Assembly: GCF_030936135.1 (NCBI RefSeq)
Contig: NC_082616.1
Span: forward strand, 12,521,001 to 12,585,000
Source: Gavia stellata
Lineage: Eukaryota > Chordata > Aves > Gaviiformes > Gaviidae
Length of the DNA stretch: 64,000 bases
Direction: 5' to 3'
Every line of letters starts with the position of its first letter. Position 1 is the first letter of the stretch. The position numbers and the translations under genes are program-made. Shown one piece after another: positions 1-15,108 of the stretch. The notes beneath the pieces were generated by a model, which was given only the letters and a program-made list of their open reading frames with translations, did no database searches and was not told where the DNA came from.

Positions 1-3000
1 GCATCGCCGGCCCCGCACCCGCCTCGCCCAGCGCCCGGCGGGCACCGGCGGCGAGAGGGGTCGGCGGGGTCCCGCTGCCGACGAGCCCCCCCGCCCTCCC
101 TGCCGGGCCCCCCGGGATGTCCCTTGCCGGTGAGCGGAGGCGGGTGCTCTGGCAGCGCGCTGTGCCAGGCGGCTCCGCAGCAGAACGGGGAAGGGACGGG
201 CAGGGCTGTCCCAGCCGCCCCCCGCTCGGGCAATGCCCTGATAACCTCTGCCAGGGGTGATTTCTCCCCCCTTTCCCTTCTCCTGCCCGCTTCTTTCTAT
301 TCATCCCTCTCCTCCGCACTTCTTCCACCCGTCCTCCCCCGCCAGCACCCCCAGAGCATCCCCAGCCCCGCACCGAAAAGCTCCTTGGCAGGGGGACACG
401 GCCCGTGCGGGGCAGCGCAGCTCAGGCTCACTACTTGCTGGGCAGTCTTACTCCAGCGTTTCTTCTAATTCTTGGGCACTTACATTTTCATCCGACCGGT
501 CAGTTAGATTGAGCCAATTCTAATGGTGCTACACCCACGCGGTGAGTGACAAAGATGTAGCCCTCTGTTTGTATCGTTACTGATGTGCTCCAGGACTGCA
601 TGGAAATACAGGTTTGAAAAATAACTTCCCAGTATTTATCCTTGCCAACCCCACGTTGAGAAACCCTAGGAGACACTAGCAAATAGAGAGGACTTTTCAA
701 GCAAAGTGTTGCTTTATACACTGGCTTTATTCTGGCACCACCAAGGCAGCGTTAAGAGAAAAGGTCAAACGGTACAATGATACTTCTTTCTAGGCAGAAG
801 AGACTACACAGCCGGCAACGTGGGTTTCAGTGGGTATTTTCCTTAAAGGAGATTTTTAGTAGCACTGAGCAGTCGCTACCAAAAGCACTGACTGAAAGCA
901 GCCCACAGGAAAACTCTCCTGATGCCTATGGGAGTGCAAGGCAGGACAATGCCAACATCCAAAAATTCACACCCAGCTTGAGCCCAGCTGTGCTGTCAGC
1001 ATGGTCTGACTCCCACGGCCCAGTGCCCTCACCAAGGTAGGTCAGGCTGTCATCGTGGGGTGACCCCCATGGTCCCAGACCCTCCACGAGGTGGGTCATG
1101 CTCGCTGCCGAGCACCGGGAACATCCGTCTCGGCCAAGACAGTCTTGCTCACACCAGCAAGGGATTTCCCCACGGCAGCAAGAAAGGGTTCCTCCCCAGG
1201 CTTCTGGTGTGTAACCTGCACCACGGCTGAAACCACATCCAAAATGAGCCCCCCGACCTGCTGAAGCGAACAGAGCTGCACGTGGAGGGAGGGAGGCTGA
1301 GCGCTGACCCACGCGAGCCCCTGGACTGCCTGTGCTTTCACACCGCTCCAGCTCCATCCCTCGCAAGACACCTAATCCTGCACTGGCCTCCAATGAGCAG
1401 GGACAGCCGGGTCCTCCCCGCTGCCCCCGATGCTCAGAGCAGCCCCACGGCAGCCAAGGTGGGCTGTGTTTGCAGCCTTCTTCGGCTTCGCACGGCCAGC
1501 GCTTGCCACGGCCCAGGCAGCAGCTGCCTTTTCCATCCCACTCTTGTGCAAACAAGTAATAGAAAGCCCGGAAAAATAATGAGTTCTGCTTCAAACATAA
1601 CACAATTTTTAAAACGCAGTAGGTTTCTCTACATTCATCTTCAGGTGTCCATGCCCTTTCAACGCACCTACTTCAGTTTTTCCACTACAGGCAGCAGAGC
1701 TAGCAATTTTTCTCCCTCTTAAAACCAGAGCAGAGATCACAAGAATGTGATAGCAAGAATCCAACAAATGAGGCTCTAAAACTAGATGTGTATTCTGGGG
1801 TTTCCAATAAAAGGGATCAATAAGCCCCAAGTATGATTTTATGGCCTTCTGGCATGTGAAAGTGGTTAAGCTGGGGCATCTGAACAGACACTGCAATCAT
1901 GGAGAGACAATTGCCAAGAACAACTTCAGAGAATAAGTAAAGGCCATTGCTCCCTTCGGCCAGAACCGCACCGCCTCCAGCGCAGCAAGGTCCCCGTTCC
2001 CACCGGGGTTCCCAAGTATTGACAAACACAAAAGCCGTTTGAGCAAACACAGTGGCAAATGGCACTCAGCAGCACAACCCCACGCTTTGCTGTACTGAAG
2101 CAGCACACGTTTATACCAGGTAGGAGTCTTTCGCAAACTCCTTTTGGAAGTTTGGCGTTTCCCTTCCATCCAGGCTTCCCTTTGCTTTCCTGCCTCTGCC
2201 AGCTGCCTGCCCCTGCGCTCCAGTTGTTTTCAGAGTCTGCTGTTGGCCAAAACACTGCTTTCCTGCAAAAGGGACCTGAACTGCTCCGTGAAGGAGTGAA
2301 ACCCTGAGATTTCAGCCCACCCTTCATCAGCCTGGGAGAGGCCGGGGCACTAAAGGTGCTTAAAGAGTGCTGGGCACAAGATGTGCTGTACCACGTCAGA
2401 CCCCATCAGCCATCCCCCTGCACTGCTGCTGCCCTAACCATCCTCTGGGGAACTCCGCTGCAAACCAAGCGCCATCACACAACCAGCGAACACGGAGATG
2501 GGCTGCGTCAGGGTTCCCCTCCTGGCTGTACTATTGCCGGCTGCTCCGCTCCAAGCAGCATTTTAAGGAGACTGCTCCGAGCGCAGTGGGTTAGATGGGG
2601 TGGGAGAGCGTGGCGATGCCAGGCCCGGGGGAGTCGCACAGGGCAGCAGCTCTGTGCTGCCAAGGGCTCCCCACCTAAGGGCAAGGGAAAAGCAGCCAGT
2701 TTGCTTTGAAACATCTGCTAGAAACTGAAAGGAAAAGGTCTGTATATCTTTCCAGAATAAAAAGCAGATGTTTTGCAGAAAACCAATTCTGTTTCAACAA
2801 GAAAATACATATATTTTAGTTGGAAAAGTTCTCTCCACACCAAATTTCAACAGGCTAAATTGGAATTTTCACCTTGGGGCAGATGAGCTGTTGGGATGGT
2901 GTAAAATGCTGTGAAGGGAGACGAGTGGAAAACCAGGCTAAGCCACAGCAGAATAATCTTTTGGTGTATCCACTGGGACTCTCTTCTCTCCAACGCCAGC

Positions 3001-6000
3001 ATAAACACACTTCACATAATGCTATTCTCAGCCAGAAGATTATCGGCGCGCTCGCGCAGGCATAAAGAGGAGGTCTGCTCCACAATGAGACACCTTGAAC
3101 AAACAGCACGCTGAACCCTAACCTCCGCCGGCACAGCGCGCCGGGGATTGCTGAACGCAGGTCAGCGCCGCTCCCGCTGCCACCGGCGCTGCTTCAACAC
3201 GAAAGTTACAGCTCCGGCTCACTGCTGAGCCGAACAGCAGGAAAACACTTACACCAGTGAGCGCAAAACCAAGCTGCACCCGTACAAGGCAGGCTGGTGT
3301 GATAGAAGTCACGTTATTGTGGCCATTTCGGTCCAGAAAAAGTGCTCTCCAAATCAAAATTGTTACAGCACTACAAAAGCAACACCCAGAACATATACCT
3401 GTTTATAGGGGGCAAGAATTAAATCAAAGTGCGCTGCCTTCCCCTTGCAGAAAGCTGTTGAGGTCCTGGAATTAAACCCAATCTCCCAGACAGTAAACCA
3501 GTATTCTCAGTTATTAAGGAAGAATATAGCTTTATAAAACCTATATTGCACGACAGGGCATTGGGGATAGAAGGCGGTCAGAGCTGACGGCAGGAGATTC
3601 ATGCCGTCTTCACGGACCGCATATAGCTACTTAGAACAGTTACGCATGTACTAGAGGGAAAAATTTAAACGTGCAGTAATTAACAGGCAGCAGGACCACT
3701 ATCGGTTTCCTTCTGTTTAAACAAGTGGGTTCCTGGTCGCATGCCATCCATCCTCTTCCTCCCACCCTGGCCCACGTCTGGGCCCCCCCCCTTTCCCCAC
3801 TGCCTTCCCAGCGGCAGGGACTTACGGGGAAATGTGTCAAAGCACATTTCAGAGTAATATGGCTGGAGAGCCGCATTCAGATCGGCGTGTTGTAATGTGT
3901 CTGACAACATTATATTCTGATCCAGCTCTTCACGTAACCTTCAATTTATTTCTAAGCCCCTGTGTTTATTTAACCGAATCTGTCTTCCGTCGTTTGGAGC
4001 AGTAGCACTCAACCTTTAAACAGCCCAAGAGCCACTTCAGCCTCGAACAGATGCAGAGAGCTCCCGAGTCAGGGAGTCACAAAAGAGCCCGGCGCATTGT
4101 GCCGCGGGCGCCGAGGCACACCGAGCCCCGTATTATTCATCACGCTGGCGCCAGCACCTCGGCAGAGGTTGCGAACCGCGCGGCTTTGCTCAGCGCTCGG
4201 GAAGGGAGCGGGTGTTTCAAGGCTGGGCTGTGCCAAGAGCAGCAAGCGAGTGGGCTCCGGCACAGCGGGAGCTGGGTAGGGAGGTGCAGGACCTCTGCAG
4301 CTGGAGGGCTGCAAGATTTGGGGCTGCGGTGCGGTGCCAGGGATCTCTCCTGCAACCTTGGGGAGCCGACTCTCAGTGTTTTGGCACGCTAACCCATCCT
4401 TCACACGGTTACAGCTCCAGTCCCCCCAAGGCACATGCACGGTGACCATCAGCAGCCACCGGCCCCGGCGTACCAGCACCAACCCACAGGCAGCTTGTGT
4501 GGCGGTGAGCTGCAGTATCGCCGTCTCTAACAGCGAAGACCACTGCTTGCTCAGTTATTTGTGAGCATCATCACATCCTTGCGATGCATTCGGCTCAAGA
4601 CAGGCCCCCTTTCCCCAAGGCTCTCCTTCTACCACCCAATACTTCCCAGCTACAAGAGGAACCCGAGTCACACACGCTGTGAGCAGCCCCCAGCGTGATG
4701 CCCTGGCCTCACCGATGCCCCGACATCCAGCAGTGCCCCCGTCCCGCTGAGGCACCCAGCACGGCCACAGCTTCCCCCTCGGCAGCATCAGCGCCCGCAT
4801 CGGCACCCGGGCCAAATCCATCAGGATTTTGGTCATTTGCTGCTACATTCCCTGAGAGCAGAGAGTCACCAAGAGGCCCCAGAAAGCTGGGAACCCTCCC
4901 CAGGTGCTTTCCAAAGGCAGGGGCTTCGGGCACCGGGATCAGCCCTTCTTTTGGCAGAGGCTGGGAGGGGACAGGAAAACCTCGGCTGTGACAAATCCAT
5001 CCGCCCATGTCTGCGCACTTGGCACCCGGAGAACAAAACCCCGATGATTTACTATTGCTTTCTCTTTCAATTCACCAGAGTTTTGTGCTGGCTTTGGGTT
5101 CACCACGTATCGTTTAGAAACCTAATGCGATCTATAGGAAAAAACCTTGGCTTGCTTTTCTGTTTACTGTTCCCAAGCATAATGAAAATGTTAAAATGCT
5201 AAGTCATTTGACACCTGCCACCCCAGTAATGCACTTGCTTTACTTTTTTTGTAGTTACAAGAGTTGGTGAATATATTTAAAGCTCTTCAATTCACTTAAG
5301 TCGAGAAAGACATGCTGCATATTCAATGAAATGCCACAGTTGTGACATGTTCCATATCCTCCACCGTGTTAAGTCTCTTCATTTATTCTTTTACAGACAG
5401 TCACAGAATTTATTCTGTTATGAATAAAATTATCTCTGATGTCCTTCAGAAAATAATGTAGGGCTTTTGACTGAATGCAGGAAGTTCAAGGAAAATATTC
5501 CAGGTGTCCAGGACATGAAGAACAAGTCATTGAACCTCTTTCATTGAGCTGTCATCTCTTCCTCCAGCTTGTGCGCTGCACCCCCGGTTCCAGACAGGCT
5601 TCTGCCTTAGTGAATAATATTAACAGCACCGAAGCCTTTAGTCTGCTGAATGCCAGCCCCATGCACCGGAGTGATGTGGGCTGCTGCTTAAAAAATATAA
5701 AATAATGCTTGTGGCCCAAATTCTCCTCTGGTACCACGGAAGCAAGCTGCCCAGTGAAACCACAGGGATTTGTAACACCGAAGAAGCCATCTCCGTTACC
5801 CGTTACCCGGCTGCACACCACAGCTAATGTTTTGCATGAAAATAGTGCTTTGGGTTGGCTCATTTCTTCTAAACCTTTTCAAGAGGCAGCCTGAGCTTCC
5901 TGGCCACGGGTGGGGGTCAGCCGCGTTGCAGCTTTACCCGGTCCTGCTTACCTTTAGCTTTGGTTTGGTTTTAGTGCTGGCACAAAATGAAGCACCCTGG

Positions 6001-9000
6001 GAACCAGAGATGGGGGAGGCATCCCGAGGCTGGGAGCAAACCCCCGGGAAGAGGAGGGGGTGGGAGCGGGGTAGCGCGGGGAAGGCTGCCAGCTCAGCAC
6101 GCCGCGCTAACTACTGCTGAGTTGGTCAGCTCAGCAGACATCAGGCAAGCAATTTGCCATGGACTCCTGTAAGCCTGTTTCTCCCGAGGAGGAGAGACCA
6201 TGCCACCTGATGCGGTGCCTACCCGGGGAGGCTAGGATGCGGGGATGCGGTGGGAAGCAAACAGCCAGGCTCCCCAAGGACCACAGCCCCCAAGCTGTGA
6301 GCGCGGTCTACCCAAAATGTAGGTTTTGCAAGAGGGAAGAGGCCAATTTTGGGTAGTTGTGCTTCAGTCAGCAGCTGTGAGCCCTGCAAACGTGAGCACA
6401 AGTGACTGCAGGCAAGCCTTGACTGGAGACTCTGCAGGGGGCAAAGGGAGGCAATGCCTTTCCCTGGGTTTCTTGGGGGTTTGGTGAGGTTTTTTGTTTG
6501 GTTTTTGGGTGTTGGATGTTTTTTTAAAGGATCCTGATCCTGTTTATGGGTTTGGTGACAGCCAGGAGGGTAGAGAAACCCCCCCAGACAAGCACCTACC
6601 TCTTCCCAGGGTGTCCCCACTAGGAATGCGCCGGATGAAACAGTGCCTCAACGTCTTTAAGCTTGGACCAGCTTTATAACCAAGAAAAGCAACACTTCCA
6701 AGTATGGTTACGCTCATGCCTACTGAATTCCCTCCACTCACAGCTTCAGTTGAAGCCACCAGTAGCTCCAGCCTCCGGGAAGCCAGAGCAAAAGTGGCTG
6801 GAGAAATGGGAACCAGAAGTCCTGATTTTCAGTCCTGGGCTTTAGAAGCACCGACCATTTTTTGCTACTGCCTGAAGCATCCCCTTTCCCAGAGAGCCTC
6901 TGCTTCATATACTTGAAATCATGCGCCTTCTTCCCTGAGGTCACAAGTCCCACAGTGCTTCCAATTATTTAATGTGACCCTGTGCTTCTGTCTTTTGTAA
7001 AAATCTGGGCAGAAGTAGCCCAAGTGAGAGTTGATCATTGTATTGATTTGGAAAGCAGATACATAGATACTCTCTGAACAACAGAATAAAGATGGGGATA
7101 TGGACTCATTTTTCCATGCCTCACAATGTAATTTTTTCCTCTATTGTCAGCATCATTGTTGATCCTGAAATTATAGTGTCTGAGGAGTTATTCAACAGGA
7201 GATGTTCGACATGAAAGAAGAGTCTCAGAAAATAACTGCAAAGCGAACATTTAAATAAACCCAGAGATTACAGAGGTAAAATACAAAAATGACTGGAAGA
7301 AGCTTATTTGGTTTCATTCCACTACCTTTGAGTGTTATCTGAGAGTGGGAGAAAAAAATCCCAAATTGGTTAGGTACGATGAGAAAAAGCCCAGGCACCT
7401 CTCTACATACATCACAGCCTATTAATTACCCTCAGATTATAATATGGGTCAGGCGTTCAGCATTCAACTAAACCACTAGTCAAAAGCTTTATCAGCTTGC
7501 CTGCATCTCTGCTCTGTGGAAGAGCTTGGCTTTTCTAGAGGACAGAGTAGAATTGCTCTTCTGTAGCTTAAGGGGGGGGGCGGTTCTCTCCCCTTTTTCA
7601 GTTAATCTCCTCATTTTTAAGGCCTGCCTGCTGATCTGCTTCGCACACTTAGTAGCAGAAATAGGACATGATTCCCAGTTTAGCCCTACACCCCCAAATA
7701 GCTGCAGCAAATGGGTTTGCTAAGCCCTGGAGATGAAGCTGGGCTTGCCAATGCTGCTCTCCTCCCAGCAAAGCCACACACCAGTACCTCCACGCACCCA
7801 GAAAAGAGCATCTTAATGGTACCCAATTTTCTGAAGAAACCCCTAAACCAAAGTCCCCAATCTGGCCGATTTCCACCCAACAGCAGTTTCGCTCCTCTCT
7901 GCCTCTCACTCGAATCAGGGTCTTCTGAGACAGCAGAATACCTTCCAGGCTGCCATGGGGGAGGAAATCAGACTGCTGCTATTGGTGTGAATAATATTTT
8001 GTGATAAGTAAATCTTTTAGGTTTACTTCCAATTATTTTTTTTAAACGTCAGGCTTTTATCTTAAAAAGAACCAACATTTCTCTGCCTTTGAAGAGCAGA
8101 ACCCTCCTGATAGTCATTACTTGACTCAGCTGTTCACTCAGGTCTTTTCCTTTGATGAAAAACCTTGGTTTATAGACAGTATTTAGCATCCTGATTAGTA
8201 CATAACGTGACCTACTATTGGAATAAACGGGGTATGTAGCACTATCTCATAAGCAAAAGAGTTTACTGAGTTGTAAAAAACAAACCCTTGAGAATCATTA
8301 TCTAACATAACTACTTAAAAAAACAGGGGGGGAAACCAATGAAAATGGGCACTTTCTCCTTCCCATCTTGCTTCAAAGAAAAGGAGGATCACATCACAAC
8401 TTATCACCTGCCCAAGACCTGCCGGCCAGTGGCTTGTCCTGCTTCTTCCTGGGCTTGAAGTCCCAGATACTTAAGCCTTAGGGGGGGAAAAAAGGTGCAA
8501 ATCAATAAAGGCATCTCTACAGCAAGAAGAGTCAGAGTTACACCAAGGAGAAGGAGTGATCAATATATTTTTTAATTATTACTGTGGCAAGGCTACAATT
8601 AGCAACAGCTGCAGCAATGCTGTTAGTTTCAATGTATGTATAAACTATAACCACACAGCACCTTAAGCCTGAGCATCCAGAGGAAGCAGCACAAATTCAC
8701 CACAACACTCAACTCCAGTGGCTCCAGGTTCACAATTCCCCCGAGATGTGACCCCATGGACCAGGCAGCAGCAGCCACGGCATCTCAGACAGCCCAGCCG
8801 AGAGGGCAGGGGAAACACCAGTGTCTCATCAGCCGGGTTTTAGCAGGAAAACAGACTCAGTGTAAGCTGACTTTGGTGCAAGAGCTCCCCAGGGCTGCTT
8901 TATGCCTCCAAGGGAGCATTTAGGGGCACTAGAAAAACATTTATCCATAAAGATCAAGAACATGAAATACTCTCCCCAGCACATGCCACCTACCTCCGCA

Positions 9001-12000
9001 GGCAAAGCCCCCACCTCACCGAGCCACCCTAGCTACTGGGACATCCTCATGGAAGGGAGCAGTGAATATCTGGGATTACACATTAGCCAGAGCAGCTGCA
9101 CCAAGGTCCCCGGCAATAGGAACGGTTATGAGGCAGAAGGAAAAAAAAGCAGTCGGTCACACTGTTAATGTATAACGTTCCTGCCGCCTTTACCTTGCCT
9201 TCTGCTTGCCTGCTTCTGGGTGTCAGCATCTGCCAGAAACCCCAGGGAGAGAGCAGCCTGGAGAAGCAAAGCCCAAGCAAGCCCCCAGGAAGGGCTTATG
9301 TACCTCTCGGGGGGCGTGTGGGTGGGCAGCGGGCAGGGCAGGCGGTGAGGGAGGGGTGGGCTGCCTCGTTTGGCACCTGGCCGTGCCCTGATTGCAAGGA
9401 GGACCCTTTCCCTGGGCTCAGGAGGGGCCTTGATGAGGGAAACCTAGTGAAGTCTTCTCCCAGGAAAGGTCCTTCAGATGCTCTTCTCAAGATGGTCCTG
9501 ACTGTGCAAACTCCTGCCGGGGCTGTCATAGACCTCGGAAGAAGCCCCTTCTTTCCCTCTTCCCCCTGTTTGCAGACCCTCCTGCTCCCCGTCCCCTCCC
9601 CAGATCGGCTTTCCTATTGCTAGGAAAAGTGTGCAGAGGTGCAGGGAACAGGGTTTGTCCGTGCCCCTGTCAAGGCAGCCCCCACAAGAGCTGCGCTCTT
9701 CCACTGGGGACAGAGCTCGACTTTTCTTATCGCTAGAGTTGTATCCCATTCCCATGGGAACGAAAGGAACTGGGCAGTAAGCCCCCTCCCAACCCAACTT
9801 TGAACAACCCTTGCAGTATTCTCTGTCACACTCTCACTTCGGATGTGTCACGTTTTTTCCCAGGGAAGTCCTTGGAGCACCTGGCACTGTTGACCTGCTC
9901 CGGCCGGGGTTTCGCCGCGGCACGCCAGCGTGCCGAGCGCCAGACATACCTGGGAGGGTCGGCAGTCGGTGCTTCCACTGTCACTGAGGTCTCGTGTAGG
10001 GAAGACCAGGTAATGTCATTAGCGATGGGCAAGTTCAGCTGAAAAGTGATGAAAGCAGATGAAAAATGAGCTTTATTTCAGCTCCCGGAGCTTCCAGAGT
10101 AGCCCTGTAGCCAGTAAATCCCATCTCTGTCAGCGTATCGGGGATGATATTAGGACAAATACTCCCTGGACACTTCCCAGGAAGCCACTGAAACAGGTGA
10201 TGCCACCCCCATCTTCCCAGCCACTCCTGCCATTTCTCCTCCAGTGCCAGCCAGCACCGCAACCCGTGTCAGCAGCATCCCCACCAACAGCCTCCCTGAT
10301 CCCTACTGACAGTGATGCCGCAGCCACGCTCCCATCCGTTCCTGCCGCACCGGGGTCCGGGCGCCTGCAGATGGACGAGTGATTGATGGGGCGCCCGCGA
10401 TACGCCACGATGCGCTCCTTATCTGCGGCTTCCCAGTTGGTTCTCATGTCGCTCGCAGGGTTTACGGCATCAATGTCACTTTCTTTCTCTTGGTTTTCTT
10501 TTTTTTTTTTTACACCTGCTTTGGTTCTTTCACACCTATTTACGTACCCCCGAGAATCTGTTTCATATTCAGGATTAGTAAAATTGGACAAACTATCCCA
10601 GGCAAGACTCACCTTTCCCAGCTGTGCGTGGGAGACAGGTGAGTTTGAACAGATGGGTATCTATTTTTCATGTCAGGGCCGCCGAGAGCTAAATCCATCT
10701 AAAGCAACTTCCATAGGAACTCTTAGTCAAACGTCGCGATGGTAAGTATCATACAAAACCTTGGGTGCACACAGAAAGACCAAGGTTAGCTTTGGAGAAC
10801 GAGAAGTGGATGGACATGTTTCGTTAAGAGGGGAGAAGAAAAACCGTCTGAGTGGGAGCACCATCGGTCTCACTGGGAGATTCCTCCCTCTCCCCCTTTC
10901 AGGGCAGACAGCTCCGCTTCCCTGGGACCACGGACCTTCACTTGGAAACGCTGGGAAACTTCCCCCCTCGACGTGCTACGAACAGCACTGGCTTTGCCGG
11001 GAGGGTGAGACCAGGACAAGCCCACAGCACCCCCAGGGAGTCCCCAGAGCTTGTGCAAAACTGCTGACATTACAGGACCCCCTCTGCTCCCCACCAGCCC
11101 CCCAGCACGCCGTCTCCCATGGGCAAGGGCTGGTGCCTGAGCACAGATGTTGTGACTTGAGGCTGCTGTGTCCCCATCAGCCCCCCAGCACCAGCCCCTG
11201 TGCCCCACCAGCTCCCGCCAACACTTGCTCCTGCTCCTCCCAGTTGCAACCCCCAGGAAAAAATAAAATAAAGTAAGAAAACAAAGAATGGATGCCCACT
11301 TCCAAATCAAACCTGGGCTGAAAGGGGCAATTCGCATCTACCTCTCCATAGGCTTCATCTTTCCCCTCCCTCTTCCAGCCAGCCGAGACACTATGAACAA
11401 GAGCCAGAGTGAACCCCCGTCCCGGAGAGCGGGCTTTGCTGCGGCCAGATTGCGCTGTGTGCTCAAACCCGCAGGGACAACCCGCAGCCATCTGTTAATC
11501 CCAGGTGTGTACACGCCGCGGCTCTGCCAGCAGAGATAGTCTTCTCCTGACTCCTCAAACACACCGGTCGCCTGACTCGGTGTGCCTGGGGGTTGTTAAA
11601 GCGGCGTGTGGGTGTGCTCCCCCATCCCCTCTCCCATCTCCTCCGTCACTGGCCCCGGCATCAAAGGCTTAGGTGGTGAACAGGTTCTCTTCTTTATTCA
11701 TTATAAAAACCAGGCTGGAACAAGGGACAACTCCGTCCAGACTTCACAGAAACTGTTCCTGCTCTTCACCAAAACCTGACATCTCCCGACATGCGGTGCC
11801 AAGAGAGCACCTTCCCGGAGCTCTCGTCCTCTCCAGGGGAGAAGGTCCTTCTGGCCATTTTGAATTCCTTCACCTTTGCAAAAGGACCAGGTGTGTGTGT
11901 ATGAAAAGTGCAAATACATTTCCTCAGCCAGGGAAATCCCAGGTTTATTTCACCCTACCTGATCCCCCCTGAGCATCCCAAGCCCAGGCACCAACCCTTA

Positions 12001-14730
12001 ACGTTTCCCTTTGATTTGTGAGAAAAGATTTGCACCCAGATTTAGGGACCCCTCGGGAATGCTTGGACTCTCGTCTGCCCCAGCTTGTGCAGCCAGCCCA
12101 GGTTCTGGTCTTAACCGGCACAGACACCCACACTCTCCGGGGACCGCAGCTCAGCTCCCGAGAAGGGGTCTCCCCGGGGCCACTGGTTACATGACAGAAG
12201 CCCATGCGTCTCCAGGCACCCTTGGCCGTACCCGAGGCTTCCTCTCCATGCACCATCGGACCAGCCTCTGGACAGGCCAAAGCAACATGGGCTGGCTCAG
12301 AAACGCTGGGAACGGGCCCACAGGAGCTCCAGCCCATCCTGCACGTTGTGCCGGTGCCATGCCCTGACTGCTTCAGTCCAGGTCCAGATGTTGCTTCCCA
12401 GGGGCACTGGGGATCCTGCACATGAAATGCTGGAAGGGGGTTACTAACAGGGCCAAGGTAGCCTGAACTGGCTCAAAATCAGCACCAGCAGTAGCCAAGG
12501 GTTGTCACCTTACCCTCTGAGCAATGAGCAAGAGGAGGGCAGGCAGCTCTGCCACCCCTGCAGCTGGAGGAGGCTGCTGGGAAGTTGGCTAAGCCTTGAA
12601 ATGGGAAAAGCCCTTTCCGCTCCTCTGGGGCACATGGAGACTGGTAACTCACCGTCCTGTCCAGAGCCAGGGCCGCAAAGAGGCACCGGTGGACTCTGCA
12701 CAAGAGAGTTGAGGCTGTGACTGTAGATACTTGAACGTAAGCATCCTGCAACAAGGTGGAGCCCACCCCAGCCTCTCCACACGGGGTCCAGGCTGTCCAC
12801 CCTGCACACCCACCTCTCCGAGAGACTCTGCGCAGGATACTTTAGGAGCAGGGTTTTCCACTCTTGCCTCTTTGAGACAGGCAGTGTGTTGGGTGCTGGG
12901 AGGCAGGGCGACGGGGATGGATGGGGGAGCAGACATCCGCTGTCCCACCGAGCTGCTGAAGGAGGAGATGCGGAGGGCACCAGACCGTGGGGGAGGGCTG
13001 AGCAGCGACTTTTCACCATCTCAGTGTCATTTATTCTCTCCCTGGAGCAGGAAGGGATCCGGCAGCTCTTCCCAATGCATCCTCACGGTTTGAGAGTCCA
13101 TCTTTCTCCAACAAAACGGTCACAATTATTGGGGCTGTTTAAGGAAGAGAGAACACACCCTCATAGACAAGGTATCCTGACCACTGCTCTTCCACCTTTT
13201 TTCCTGAAGCAATATTTCCAGACGATCCTACTAACAAATAAATATCTAAAAAGCCTCCCCCGCCTGTGAAACATACCCTCTGCTAAAACCTCCCAGCCTG
13301 TTTTTACTCACCAATAAAGACTTAATTTCCACGATTGAGCGAAACGAGCCCACGTGGGTTTGGCATGGAAATCTGCATCGTCCACTTTACTCTCCTTCCC
13401 AGGGCCTGACGGTTTGGCTTTCAGCAGTTCTAGGGGATGGTGGGACATGTGCATCAGGTGCCAAAAAAGCCCTCCAAAAAGGTTTGCTTTCAGTAATGAA
13501 TACAAATAAAATAGTAACTGCATGTCTTGCAATCCATTCTGGGAGACGGCTCGTCACTGTCACAGGGGACATCTGCAGGGCCCAGACCTCTGCTGTCCAT
13601 CAGGTGCTGCTTTGCCTCTGGGACGCCATCAGCGGGCAGGTCCTTTGTCACCCAGCACCCGGCTGGGGCTGAGAGCCCTACCTTGCCCGGAGGTTTGGTG
13701 TGGGTGACCGGGCAGGGGCAGCAGCCTGGAGCTCCGGCTCGAATCAGCCTCCTGAAGGCACAGCTTGCTGCTCCTGTGGCTATGGACCATCCTTCTCCGC
13801 TCCCCACCTCCAGCCCCATCTCCTCATCCAGCTGCTCCCTCCTCGGGTCCCAGTTTGCTTCCCTTTGACCCTCCCTCACCTGCCCCAAATCCAGCTGTTG
13901 CACCCTTGCCTTTCTCTCACGCTCCTCTTCCTCCTTCTTCCATGCTGTGTGGATGCCGGGGAGGCAGGAGCTGCAGCTGGGGAGGTGGCGGGACCCGCTC
14001 CCGCAGCCCAGGGGCGCCGCAGGCTCTGCCGCAGGGGGACCTGCACGAGCGGTGCGTCCGCAAGCTCGCACCTCTTACACAGGTTTATAACCAAATGTAT
14101 AGAAGTGCAAGCTCAGATCCCTCTGCATGGCTTTACCTGGGGATGTAGTAAGACACATCCCGGACATCCAGACTCAATTTCTTGTTATGAACGCTGAAGA
14201 TTCTGCGGGTATGTAAATAAAGAGCTAACTATTCACATTTATGTGGGCAACAGGATATTTTTTTCCCTAATTTCACTCCCTCGGTCAGCAATCTGGGTAC
14301 TTCTTTATCCAAACAAAACAAGCTGGGCAAAGTTATTAATTGCTCAGAACAAGATCTGTATTGATCAGTATAAGGATCAATCACTTTATCTGTGGGCAGC
14401 TCTGTTAGAGCTGCCTGTGAGCGGGGTATTTAGCTAAGAGAAATCTGTCCTGGGCCCTGGGGAGTTTCACAGAGGAGTCCAAGGTCTCTCCAGTGCTTTT
14501 AAAAATACGGCAGGTGGTGGAGAGAATTCAGATACGGTGAGAGGGAGAAGGGGCCCTGTGACCTTCCCTCTGGCCCCAGCAGCCACCGGCGATGCCCCTC
14601 TCAAGAGGACTTTGCCCGCCGCCCTGGAGAGGCATGGCGGGGAGGGGGAGAAGCCTCAAGGGTTACGCCGTTTGCAGACCCCTGGGGTTAAAATGAGGCG
14701 GCACAACCTTTTGCTGCCTGGGGCCTGACT
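1..14730. other. Upstream intergenic flank of NKX2-2; no gene recognised
   Basis: The first ~240 bases are GC and CpG rich and may be the edge of a CpG island beyond the window. The rest is mixed-composition single-copy sequence without a recognisable coding exon, tRNA or transposon. AT-rich patches that look like possible regulatory elements occur at about 5040-5470, 7020-7480, 7990-8340 (SOX-like CATTGTT at about 7150-7160) and 8560-8660. Open frames here are short, overlap on both strands and match nothing I know. Non-coding RNA exons cannot be excluded. Confidence 0.6.
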
Positions 14731-15066
14731 GCCGGGGAGCTGCCCCGGCCTCAGCCGGGCCCGGCGGCCTGGCCGGCTCCTTCGGGTGGGCAGCGGCCGC
14801 GGGGCTCAGCTCGCAGCGGGGCTGCGCTGGTGGTGGTCGCCATGCCACAGGCCTTGGGAGGGAGGTGGGCTGCCGGGCTGCACGGCCGGGAGGCCTCGGG
14901 CCAGCTGCACCCTCCTCGGAGCCCTGTGCGTCCTCGCAGGGGGTCGTACCTCTGGCAGGAGCCTCTTGCAGCCAGGTACCGCTTTTCGCCCCCGGCCTCA
15001 GGGGAGTCGGACAGCGCCAGTCTCCCCCCCAGCTCCATCACCTCTTCTTCGCCTCCCCTTTAAAAA

Positions 15067-15108
15067 ACAAATATATAAAAACAAATATATAAAACCAAAT
15101 ATATAAAA
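15067..15108. repeat. 14-bp AT-rich tandem repeat, 3 copies
   Basis: Three tandem copies of a 14-bp unit, (A/C)CAAATATATAAAA, at 15067-15080, 15081-15094 and 15095-15108. Only the first base of the third copy differs. A further degenerate stretch (CACAAATAAATAAA) follows. Confidence 0.85.
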